A DNA stretch of 64,000 bases, taken from assembly GCA_900768435.1 (NCBI GenBank), contig CAAGCW010000017.1, positions 1 through 64,000 on the forward strand. The letters are read 5' to 3'. The stretch comes from an uncultured Collinsella sp. GTDB taxonomy: Bacteria > Actinomycetota > Coriobacteriia > Coriobacteriales > Coriobacteriaceae. A model generated the notes under the pieces. It ran no database searches and was not told the DNA's origin. It was given only the letters and a program-made list of their open reading frames with translations. The translations under genes were made by a program, and so were the position numbers. Within the stretch, counting starts at the first letter, position 1. Each line of letters starts with the position of its first letter. Below, piece by piece: positions 9,884-16,978 of the stretch.

Positions 9884-11896
9884 ATGACCGGGGAGCTCAA
9901 GAAACGCAGCGACGCTATCGATGCCGTCGTTGTGGACGCGGTCGAAGCGGTCGAGCAGGCTGCCGCGTCGACCGAGCTGGATGATGCCGCCAGGGCCGCG
10001 GCCGAGCGTGAGGCTCGCCGCCAAGCGCTGTACGAGGAAAACGAGCGTGCCGAGGACGAGCGTGCCCGCGCGGAAGCAGAGCGCATGCGCGATGTGGACG
10101 ACGAGGATGAGGACGAGAAACCCCGCGATACCTGGGCGACGGTGCGCCGCTTGTGGGGCGAGGCTGCCGGCGACCATTGGCGCTTCTACATCGTGTTTGC
10201 GAGCATCGTGTTCTACGTCATCTTTAACACCGCCGCGCCGGCATATAGCGCCCATGTTATCGACGAGCTGTGGGGCCATATACAGGTGGCGTTTGCCAGC
10301 GGAACCACCTTCAGCATCACCTGGGACCAATGCGGCAAGACCATCTTTGTCTACTTCTTGATCTGGACGGCTGCCGGGTCGTTCTATGCGTTGCAGAGCT
10401 TTTTGATGTCGAGTGTGGCCGAGCGACTCAACCTGCGCCTGCGCAACCGCATCGCGCAAAAGCTCAGCCGCCTGCCGCTCGCCTACTTTGACGCACATCG
10501 CCCCGGTGAGGTGGTCAGCCGCGCGACCAACGACTTGGACAAGATGTCCGAGAGTATGCAGCGCGGATTGCTGCAGCTGCTGGTATCGATCGGTACCGTG
10601 ACGGGTGCCATCATCATGATGTTCGTCTATAGCGTTAGGCTCACGTTGATCTTTTTGGGTTTTACGGCGGTATCGCTGCTGGTGACCAAGGTGGTTTCGC
10701 GCCGTACGCATGATGTGACGGGCGAGCGTCAGGAATGGGTGTCCAAAATCACGAGCGCGGTCGAGGAGGGCTATTCGGGCCGTTTGGTGATTCGCGCATT
10801 CAACCGTGAGCACCAGAGCTCTGCCGAGGTGCACGAGGCCTCGGGCGAGCTGGCCCGCGTGAGCACCAAGGCCGACTTTATGATCAACGCCGTCGGACCC
10901 GCGGTTCGCTTTATTGGTCGCCTGGCGCAGATCGCGATCGCGCTGGTGGGCTGCAGCATGCTGGTCGCCGGCCACATGACCGTCGGCGTGTTCCAGGCGT
11001 TCTTCCAGTTTATCTACGAGGCGTCCGAACCCATGACGCAGCTGTCGTTCACTTTCAACTCGCTGCAGGGCGCGCTGGCGAGTGCGGAGCGTGTGTTCGA
11101 CCTGCTCGACGAGCCCGAGATGGAGGCCGATCCGCTGCCGGACGAGGCCGCCAAGCTGCCGGGTCGCGTTGAGGGCCGCGTCGCTTTTGAGCATGTGCGC
11201 TTTGGCTACACGCCCGAAAAGCCGCTCATGCGCGACGTGTCGTTTACCGCCGAACCGGGTCAGAAGATTGCGGTGGTGGGAACCACGGGTGCGGGTAAGA
11301 CCACGCTCATCAACCTGCTCATGCGCTTCTACGAGATTGACGGCGGCCGCATTACGCTCGACGGTGTGGATACGCGCCTCATGAACCGCGGTGAGCTACG
11401 TCAGCAGTTTGGCATGGTGCTGCAGGAAGCCTGGCTGTTCGACGGCACGATTGCCGAAAACATCGCCTACGGCTGCCCCGAGGCAACGCGCGACGAGATC
11501 GTGGCTGCCGCCCGCGCCGCGCAGGTCGACTTCTTTGTGCGCACCATGCCGCAGGGCTACGACACGCGCGTGGCCAATGATGCCGAGAGCATCAGCCAGG
11601 GCCAGCGTCAGCTGCTGACCATTGCGCGCGTGCTGCTCAACAACCCGGCGATTCTCATTCTGGATGAGGCGACCTCAAGCGTGGATACGCGCACCGAGCT
11701 TGCCATCGGCCGTGCCATGGACGCGCTCATGCATGGGCGCACAAGCTTTGTGATCGCGCATCGCCTGTCGACGATCGTGGACGCCGACCTGATCTTGGTC
11801 ATGGATCACGGCAACATTATCGAGCAAGGCACGCATAAGGAACTGCTGGCTGCCGAGGGCGCCTACGCCGACCTCTATCTGAGTCAGTTCGCCTAA
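9884..11896 (+). CDS. Heterodimeric ABC exporter, catalytic subunit with charged N-terminal extension (pair 1)
   Basis: 670 residues from ATG 9884, with GGGAGG upstream and one base after the previous stop. The first 85 or so residues are an Ala/Glu/Arg-rich, probably coiled-coil extension (AAAEREARRQALYEENERAE) ending in an acidic DVDDEDEDEK tract, not usual in this family. Six membrane helices follow, then a nucleotide-binding domain with GTTGAGKTT (about 465), a changed signature ISQGQRQL (about 569), canonical LILDEATSSVD with catalytic Glu, and switch His (IAHRLS). It complements the degenerate site of the upstream partner, so the two form one asymmetric exporter. Confidence 0.93.
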   Translation: MTGELKKRSDAIDAVVVDAVEAVEQAAASTELDDAARAAAEREARRQALYEENERAEDERARAEAERMRDVDDEDEDEKPRDTWATVRRLWGEAAGDHWRFYIVFASIVFYVIFNTAAPAYSAHVIDELWGHIQVAFASGTTFSITWDQCGKTIFVYFLIWTAAGSFYALQSFLMSSVAERLNLRLRNRIAQKLSRLPLAYFDAHRPGEVVSRATNDLDKMSESMQRGLLQLLVSIGTVTGAIIMMFVYSVRLTLIFLGFTAVSLLVTKVVSRRTHDVTGERQEWVSKITSAVEEGYSGRLVIRAFNREHQSSAEVHEASGELARVSTKADFMINAVGPAVRFIGRLAQIAIALVGCSMLVAGHMTVGVFQAFFQFIYEASEPMTQLSFTFNSLQGALASAERVFDLLDEPEMEADPLPDEAAKLPGRVEGRVAFEHVRFGYTPEKPLMRDVSFTAEPGQKIAVVGTTGAGKTTLINLLMRFYEIDGGRITLDGVDTRLMNRGELRQQFGMVLQEAWLFDGTIAENIAYGCPEATRDEIVAAARAAQVDFFVRTMPQGYDTRVANDAESISQGQRQLLTIARVLLNNPAILILDEATSSVDTRTELAIGRAMDALMHGRTSFVIAHRLSTIVDADLILVMDHGNIIEQGTHKELLAAEGAYADLYLSQFA

Positions 11897-11897
11897 G

Positions 11898-11924
11898 GTG
11901 ACAAAGGGGCAGCCCCTTTGTCAC
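11898..11924. repeat. Palindromic repeat, CAAAGG family, copy 2
   Basis: Perfect 13-bp inverted repeat GTGACAAAGGGGC / GCCCCTTTGTCAC around a single central A, starting one base after the ABC stop codon. Confidence 0.85.
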
Positions 11925-11935
11925 ATTGGAAACAA

Positions 11936-11970
11936 GGCGCGCCGGGGATGAATTCCCTGGCGCGCCTTCT
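11936..11970. terminator. GC-rich hairpin terminator
   Basis: Stem GGCGCGCCGGGG / CCCTGGCGCGCC (11936-11947 with 11955-11966) followed by TTCTT. It lies between the convergent ABC and cysE genes. Confidence 0.75.
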
Positions 11971-12008
11971 TGCGTTGATGCCGATGTCGTTTTGTGCTGC
12001 TTGCGTTC

Positions 12009-12713
12009 CTAGCGTTCGTCCACGAGCTTGGCGACGAGGGCCTTGAGATCCGCCACCTCTCGCTCGAGTTCCTTGACGCGGCGGGCGTTTTCGGTGATGC
12101 CCTGGCGGTTGAGGGCACTCTGCTCGGCGGCGTCATCGGGCATATACTCGCGATGCTGCTTGGCGTCGAAGCTTTCTTCGAACACGCGGCAGCCGTTGCG
12201 CTTGATGATGCGCCCGGGCACGCCCACGACGGTGCAGTTATCGGGTACGTCTTTGACGACGACCGAGTTGCCGCCGATCTTGACGTTGTTGCCGATGCGG
12301 ATGTTGCCGAGCACCTTGGCGCCTGTGCCCACAGTGACGTTATTGCCGAGCGTTGGGTGGCGCTTGCCGGTCTCGTTGCCGGTGCCGCCGAGCGTGACGC
12401 CCTGGTAGAGCACGCAGTTGTCGCCCACAATGGTGGTCTCGCCGATGACGACGCCCATGGCGTGGTCGATAAAGAAGTGCTTGCCAATTTGCGCGGCGGG
12501 ATGAATCTCGACGCCGGTGATGTGGCGGGTGATTTGTGAGAGCGCGCGGGCGAGCGAGCAATGGCCGTGCTCCCAGAGCCAGTGCTCGGGCACGTGGTTC
12601 CACTTGGCGTGAAGACCGGGGTACGAAAGGAAAATGACCAGGCCGTTTTGCGCAGCGGGGTCCTGCGCCTGGACGGTCTTGATGTCCTCGCGAATGGTAT
12701 TGATAAAGCTCAC
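12009..12713 (-). CDS. cysE: Serine O-acetyltransferase
   Basis: Transfers acetyl from acetyl-CoA to L-serine, giving O-acetylserine for cysteine synthesis; cytoplasmic, usually hexameric. 234 residues from the GTG at 12713, which has GGGAGG upstream; in-frame codons further up lack homology. After a short helical N-terminus comes a left-handed beta-helix of hexapeptide repeats containing the catalytic FIDHAMGVVIGET segment (His84) and the GVTLGGTG...RHP loop. The C-terminus carries a charged coiled-coil tail (RVKELEREVADLKALVAKL), longer than usual. It is compact relative to the E. coli enzyme, as in many Gram-positives. No cysK is nearby. Confidence 0.93.
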   Translation of the reverse strand: MSFINTIREDIKTVQAQDPAAQNGLVIFLSYPGLHAKWNHVPEHWLWEHGHCSLARALSQITRHITGVEIHPAAQIGKHFFIDHAMGVVIGETTIVGDNCVLYQGVTLGGTGNETGKRHPTLGNNVTVGTGAKVLGNIRIGNNVKIGGNSVVVKDVPDNCTVVGVPGRIIKRNGCRVFEESFDAKQHREYMPDDAAEQSALNRQGITENARRVKELEREVADLKALVAKLVDER

Positions 12714-12937
12714 TGGCCGCCCTCCCTTAGCGCCATGGCAATGCGATTCAATAAAGTATAGCGATTCGCTAGGGATTAGGAAGAGCAATCTTTCACGGCT
12801 TTGCGTGACAGGTGTCAGTTATGCAAACTTGCTGGTAATGGAGTCATGCTTTTGTGGGGTCGTGTGCATGGTCGCGCCGCAACCGTATACTGGTCAACTT
12901 GGACGTGTCCGCGCCCACAACTGAGAGGTTTTACTTC

Positions 12938-13585
12938 ATGGGTTTCATTAATTTTATCGCCGAGCTGCTCAAAGACCCGCGCACTGCGATCGCCAGTTGG
13001 ATCGCCGCCGGCCCGCTTATGGCCTACGGCTGCGTGTTCCTGATCATCTTTATCGAGACGGGCGTGGTATTCTTCCCGTTCCTTCCCGGCGATTCGCTGC
13101 TGTTTGCCTCGGGCTTCTTTGCCCACAACGGCGGCTTTAATATCGTGGCCCTGCTGGCCGTCGCATGGGCGGCTGCCATTTTGGGTGATCAGTGCAACTT
13201 TATGATCGGTCACTTCTTTGGCAAAAAGATCATCGCTTCGGGTAAGGTCAAGGCCATGACGCCCGAGCGCATCAAAAAGTCCGAGGACTTCTTGGACAAG
13301 TGGGGCCACCTGGCCATCTTCCTGGGTCGCTTCTTCCCGTTTATCCGCACCTTTGTGCCCTTTATTGCCGGTATGGGTGGCATGCACTGGCGCAACTTTG
13401 TCATCTTCAACGTGCTGGGCGGCATTACCTGGTCAACGCTCTTTACGCTGCTGGGCTACTTCTTTGGCGGCATTCCCTTTGTGCAGGAGCACTTTGAGCT
13501 GCTAATCGTTGGCATCGTTGCCGTGTCGATTATCCCGACCGTGGTCGGTCTGGTTAAGGCTAAGCTGGGCAAAAAGAACGCTTAG
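12938..13585 (+). CDS. DedA/SNARE-associated family membrane protein
   Basis: 215 residues from ATG 12938, preceded by GAGAGG. It has four to five hydrophobic segments and the family signatures ETGVVFFPFLPGDSLLFASG (about 46-65) and GRFFPFIRTFVPFIAG with conserved Arg residues (about 130-145), then the glycine-rich GGITW. DedA proteins are polytopic half-transporters; several members flip undecaprenyl phosphate or other phospholipids and affect membrane potential. Which lipid this one handles is unknown. It is monocistronic, with a terminator 30 bp downstream. Confidence 0.93.
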   Translation: MGFINFIAELLKDPRTAIASWIAAGPLMAYGCVFLIIFIETGVVFFPFLPGDSLLFASGFFAHNGGFNIVALLAVAWAAAILGDQCNFMIGHFFGKKIIASGKVKAMTPERIKKSEDFLDKWGHLAIFLGRFFPFIRTFVPFIAGMGGMHWRNFVIFNVLGGITWSTLFTLLGYFFGGIPFVQEHFELLIVGIVAVSIIPTVVGLVKAKLGKKNA

Positions 13586-13614
13586 CTCGAGCCAGCGCGC
13601 AAACCGTGCAGTTG

Positions 13615-13648
13615 AGGCCCGTCACCGCTTACGGTGGCGGGCCTTTTT
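13615..13648 (+). terminator. Rho-independent terminator of dedA
   Basis: 13-bp stem AGGCCCGTCACCG / CGGTGGCGGGCCT with one G-T pair, a 4-nt loop and TTTTT. Confidence 0.92.
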
Positions 13649-13714
13649 GCTTCGGTCAAATGAAAATACTTTACTTAGTTAAAGAAAAGCGTTTTATCCA
13701 ACGCGTACGGGGAG

Positions 13715-13720
13715 TACAAT
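13715..13720 (+). promoter_or_regulatory. -10 element of ilvE with long leader
   Basis: TACAAT in the context GGAGTACAAT, closely matching the GTGAGTACAAT element upstream of glmS. No good -35 is visible. The resulting leader of about 145 nt contains an inverted repeat GTCCGG...CCGGAC (about 13770-13795), possibly a regulatory hairpin; no T-box motif was found. Confidence 0.4.
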
Positions 13721-13873
13721 CTCGTGCATGCGAATCGACGTGCCATCGGCTTTGATGCCGTTCGCGTGTCCCGTCCGGCTCTACGCTCCGGACGTGCGAC
13801 GTTGCGACGCGGTCGGCCCCGGTCCTTGCGTGCGGGTTCGCGAGTATGCAACTGTGTATGTAAGGAGCGACAT

Positions 13874-14926
13874 ATGACTGTCGAGAAGAAGGATATCGAT
13901 TGGGGTAGCCTCGGCTTTGGCTACATGAAGACCGATTACAGCTACGAGGCTCATTGGAAGGATGGCGAGTGGGACGAGGGCGGCCTGACTACCGACCACA
14001 CCCTGCATGTCTCCGAGTGCGGTGGCATCTTCCATTACTGCCAGGAGGTCTTTGAGGGCCTGAAGGCCTACACCGCCGAGGACGGCAGCATCGTTTGCTT
14101 CCGTCCCGACATGAACGCCGAGCGTATGTACAACTCTGCGCAGCGCCTCGAGATGCCCCCGTTCCCCAAGGACAAGTTCGTTGAGGCCGTCAAGCAGGTC
14201 GTTTCTGCCAACGCCGCCTGGGTTCCGCCCTTCGGTTCCGGCGCGACCCTGTACGTGCGTCCGTTTATGATCGGCTCCGGTGACGTGATCGGCGTGGCTC
14301 CCGCTCCTGAGTACACGTTCCGCATTCTCGTGACCCCGGTCGGTCCGTACTTTAAGGGTGGCCTTAAGCCCGTCAAGCTGCGCGTTTCCGAGTATGACCG
14401 TGCGGCACCGCACGGCACCGGCAACATCAAGGCCGGCCTCAACTACGCCATGTCCCTCAAGCCCACGATGGAGGCCCATCGCGAGGGCTATGCCGAGAAC
14501 CTGTATCTCGACTCCGAGTCCCGCACCTATGTCGAGGAGACCGGTGGCGCCAACGTCCTGTTCGTGAAGGAGGACGGCACGCTCGTCGTTCCGCAGTCGC
14601 ACACCGACTCCATCCTGCCCTCCATCACCCGCCGTTCGCTCGTTCAGGTTGCTCAGGACCTGGGCATGACCGTTGACCAGCGTCCCGTCGAGTGGGCCGA
14701 GGTCAAGGCCGGCACCTTTGTCGAGTGCGGCCTGTGCGGCACCGCTGCCGTCATCTCCCCGGTTGGCGAGATCGACAACAAGGTTTACGGCGCCGACGAG
14801 ACCGTGACCTTCCCGGCTGGCTACACCGAGATCGGCCCTGTGATGAAGAAGCTCCGCGAGACTCTGACTGGTATCCAGTCTGGTGCTGTTGAGGATAAGC
14901 ACGACTGGGTTTACACCGTCGCGTAA
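13874..14926 (+). CDS. ilvE: Branched-chain amino acid aminotransferase
   Basis: PLP enzyme of fold type IV that interconverts Leu, Ile and Val with their 2-oxo acids using glutamate/2-oxoglutarate; cytoplasmic. 350 residues from ATG 13874, preceded by AAGGAG at 7 bp. The conserved substrate loop is present (HVSECGGIFHYCQEVFEGLK), as is GTGNIKAGLNYAMSL, whose Lys186 should form the Schiff base, and the C-terminal CGTAAVISPVG segment. The sequence is of the long BCAT type rather than the short E. coli type. Codon bias is strong (many GTC, ATC, AAG), which suggests high expression. It stands alone, with no other ilv genes in the window. Confidence 0.95.
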   Translation: MTVEKKDIDWGSLGFGYMKTDYSYEAHWKDGEWDEGGLTTDHTLHVSECGGIFHYCQEVFEGLKAYTAEDGSIVCFRPDMNAERMYNSAQRLEMPPFPKDKFVEAVKQVVSANAAWVPPFGSGATLYVRPFMIGSGDVIGVAPAPEYTFRILVTPVGPYFKGGLKPVKLRVSEYDRAAPHGTGNIKAGLNYAMSLKPTMEAHREGYAENLYLDSESRTYVEETGGANVLFVKEDGTLVVPQSHTDSILPSITRRSLVQVAQDLGMTVDQRPVEWAEVKAGTFVECGLCGTAAVISPVGEIDNKVYGADETVTFPAGYTEIGPVMKKLRETLTGIQSGAVEDKHDWVYTVA

Positions 14927-14942
14927 GCTGCCATAGCTGTTC

Positions 14943-15067
14943 GGCCCGAGGGCAACCTTCCTTTCCGGCGCGTCCTCGGACATGAAAGAACCTCCGCTGC
15001 GCACTTCGTGCGGCGGAGGTTCTTTCGTCCTGCGGAGTGCGCCGGAAAGGAAGGTTGCCCTCGGGCC
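14943..15067. repeat. Giant hairpin element C (29-bp perfect outer stem)
   Basis: 125-bp element just after ilvE. The outer arms 14943-14971 and 15039-15067 are perfectly complementary over 29 bp. An inner stem is formed by GAAAGAACCTCCGC and GCGGAGGTTCTTTC around GCACTTCGTGC. Bulged between the stems are GTCCTCGG and CCTGCGG, sequences that recur in the loop of the element at 25173-25297. It is far longer than a normal terminator. Confidence 0.85.
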
Positions 15068-15123
15068 TGCGTTACCTCGGCGCTGCCGTTACGGGCAATA
15101 TAGATCTGAATTAAAGATGGCGA

Positions 15124-15151
15124 GCGGCCTTTTAGGCCGCGCTTTTGTTTT
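15124..15151 (+). terminator. Terminator-like hairpin
   Basis: GCGGCCT-TTT-AGGCCGC followed by GCTTTTGTTTT. It may be the real terminator of the ilvE transcript, after the giant hairpin. Confidence 0.7.
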
Positions 15152-15163
15152 GGTTCGCGCCAT

Positions 15164-15399
15164 GTGGGGGTGATGGCGACGTGCATTTTTGCGAGTATTC
15201 TGCAATCGAAGGCCCCTGCATACCGACCTCGGGCAAAAAATCGGGATTTCTCGATGTTTTCTACGAATGATGGGCGGGGTTATGGGCTGACAGCGTTTGA
15301 TTTGCAGGGATATTCGCGGTCTTTGGCATTTATCGTAGCGCCCGAAGCTCTTGGTTATGTTGAATACTCCTAAAAATGCACGGCGCTTAGAGGGGGACC
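15164..15399. mobile_element. MITE-like inverted-repeat element, copy 1
   Basis: Core terminal inverted repeats GTGCATTTTTGCGAGTATTC (15181-15200) and GAATACTCCTAAAAATGCAC (15362-15381), with similarity continuing outward at the right end to GGGGGACC at 15399. The same terminal sequence bounds the element at 53699-53904. The interior has no convincing gene: a 69-codon open frame lacks a ribosome site and runs through the repeats. It looks like a miniature element without its own transposase. Confidence 0.65.
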
Positions 15400-15411
15400 T
15401 TCGCGAAAAGG

Positions 15412-15450
15412 AAACCGCCCCGTCGAAGTATGCGTTCGACGGGGCGGTTT
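15412..15450 (-). terminator. Rho-independent terminator of lemA
   Basis: Perfect 16-bp stem AAACCGCCCCGTCGAA / TTCGACGGGGCGGTTT with a 7-nt loop, downstream of the lemA stop on the minus strand. It may work in both directions. Confidence 0.88.
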
Positions 15451-15486
15451 ATACATTTGGCCGATTAAGGATGCGCTGCCAAACTA

Positions 15487-16038
15487 CTAGAACTTGACGG
15501 TCGGGGCCTGGCGGGCGGCTTCGGCGGCCTCGAAGCCCTGGCGCTCCTTAAACTGGAAGATGCCGGCAAAGATGACAGCCGGGAACGTCTGAATGGCGTT
15601 GTTGTAGCTGAGCACGCAATCGTTGTAGCTCTGGCGTGCATAGCTAATCTTGTTCTCGGTATCCTCGAGCGATGCCTGCAGCTGCGTAAAGTTGGTGTTT
15701 GCCTTAAGATCGGGGTAGGCCTCGGCCACGGCAAAGAGCTGGCGCAGCGCACCGGTCAGCACGTTGTCGGCTTCCATCTTGGCCTCGGGCGTGGTGGCCT
15801 TGACGGCGGTGTTACGCGCGCTGATCACGGCGGAGAGCGTCTCCTGCTCGTGCTTGGCGTAGCCCTTGACGGTCTCGACCAGGTTGGGGATTAGGTCGTT
15901 GCGGCGCTGCAGCTGCGTATCGATGTTCTGCCAGGCGTTATCGATGCGGTTACGCTTGGTGACCATGTTGTTGTAGATGCCGGCGATGGCGCAGACAATC
16001 ACAATGACAACAACGATGCCGATGATGACGGTAATCAT
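15487..16038 (-). CDS. LemA family membrane-anchored protein
   Basis: 183 residues. One N-terminal membrane helix (about 2-22) is followed by a long helical domain with the family hallmarks VTKRNRIDNAWQNIDTQLQR, RNDLIPNLVETVKGYA and a C-terminal FKERQGFEAAE. LemA proteins sit in the membrane with the helical domain outside or inside depending on species, and are often linked to stress proteases or envelope maintenance; the biochemical role is unresolved. GGAGAC precedes the ATG. It is monocistronic, with a strong terminator. No partner protease gene is adjacent. Confidence 0.92.
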   Translation of the reverse strand: MITVIIGIVVVIVIVCAIAGIYNNMVTKRNRIDNAWQNIDTQLQRRNDLIPNLVETVKGYAKHEQETLSAVISARNTAVKATTPEAKMEADNVLTGALRQLFAVAEAYPDLKANTNFTQLQASLEDTENKISYARQSYNDCVLSYNNAIQTFPAVIFAGIFQFKERQGFEAAEAARQAPTVKF

Positions 16039-16237
16039 GATGTCTCCGTTTCGAATGGCCGCGGCGGCATGCGCCAGCTGCCGTTGGTATAACGCTACTA
16101 GTATACCCGCAACGTTTTGCCGTGCCGAACTTTCCGGTAAGCGTTATGTTTTCGGTGGGGTTGGCACCGGGGCAAAGCGCGCGAGGTACAGGTGTAAGAT
16201 ATGCGACAGATTGATGAGTGTTGTCTTTGCCCTGAGG

Positions 16238-16834
16238 ATGGCGATACCAGTGGACCTTCGCATCAAGAAAACCTACCGCGCCCTGTTCGATGCCTTTACC
16301 GAGCTTCTCGAGGAGCATCGTTTTGAGGACCTGACGGTTGCCATGCTGTGCGACCGCGCCATGATTCGCCGCACGACGTTCTACAAGCACTTTCGCGACA
16401 AGAACGATTACTTTGCCTTTTATATCGATGAGCTCATGTCGGGCTTGCCGCAAACACAGCCCGATGAGGCCGGCGCAGTGTCTGCCGAGGACGTGCGCGC
16501 GCTTCGGCACGCGATTTTGGACGATGCCATGGATTTGATTCTGGCGCACGAGCAGCTCATGGATAACATTTTGGCAAGCAGCATGTCGGGCATGTTGACC
16601 AACGTTATTTGCGACCGTATTGCCCGCTCCATCCGCGAGCGTGTGATGAACGTGCTTGCCGAGGATGCCCTGGCCCCCGTGTCACTCGAGACGACGTCTG
16701 AGTTTGTCGCCGGCGGTATTATTCGACTTTTCACGATATGGTGGGAATCGGGCCACGATCTTGAGCGTCGACCCGAGATGGCCGACGTGGTCGATGCGCT
16801 GTTTGAGCGGACCATGACGCCGGTGCATCACTAA
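16238..16834 (+). CDS. TetR-family transcriptional regulator
   Basis: 198 residues from ATG 16238; GTG 16250 (DLRIKKTYRALF) is an equally plausible start, and upstream codons lack homology. The N-terminal helix-turn-helix (about 5-52) contains LTVAMLCDRAMIRRTTFYKH, typical of TetR proteins. The remainder is helical, of the TetR_C_8 type seen in DhaS-like regulators. It reads toward the tRNA-Ser gene on the other strand, only 3 bp from its 3' end. Its target is unknown; the neighbouring lemA is divergent and is the nearest candidate besides autoregulation. Confidence 0.87.
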   Translation: MAIPVDLRIKKTYRALFDAFTELLEEHRFEDLTVAMLCDRAMIRRTTFYKHFRDKNDYFAFYIDELMSGLPQTQPDEAGAVSAEDVRALRHAILDDAMDLILAHEQLMDNILASSMSGMLTNVICDRIARSIRERVMNVLAEDALAPVSLETTSEFVAGGIIRLFTIWWESGHDLERRPEMADVVDALFERTMTPVHH

Positions 16835-16837
16835 AAG

Positions 16838-16927
16838 TGGCGGAGAGAGGGGGATTCGAACCCCCGGAACGCTCTCGCGCTCAACGGTTTTCAAGACCGC
16901 CGCATTCAACCGCTCTGCCATCTCTCC
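16838..16927 (-). tRNA. tRNA-Ser(UGA)
   Basis: 90 nt with an encoded CCA end. The acceptor stem GGAGAGA pairs with TCTCTCC before discriminator G. The anticodon loop CTTGAAA gives anticodon TGA, reading UCA/UCG. A long variable arm, as expected for serine tRNA, lies before the T-arm GGGGGTTCGAATCCCCC. It is convergent with the TetR gene and divergent from tadA. Confidence 0.97.
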
Positions 16928-16978
16928 GTGAGTCGTAATGATAGCATCGTTTTGAATTTGCAACAGGGAAGGCGAACG

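Noticed and set aside
15164..15373. 69-codon open frame
   Set aside because: It lies inside an element bounded by inverted repeats, runs through both terminal repeats, has no ribosome site and no recognisable domain.
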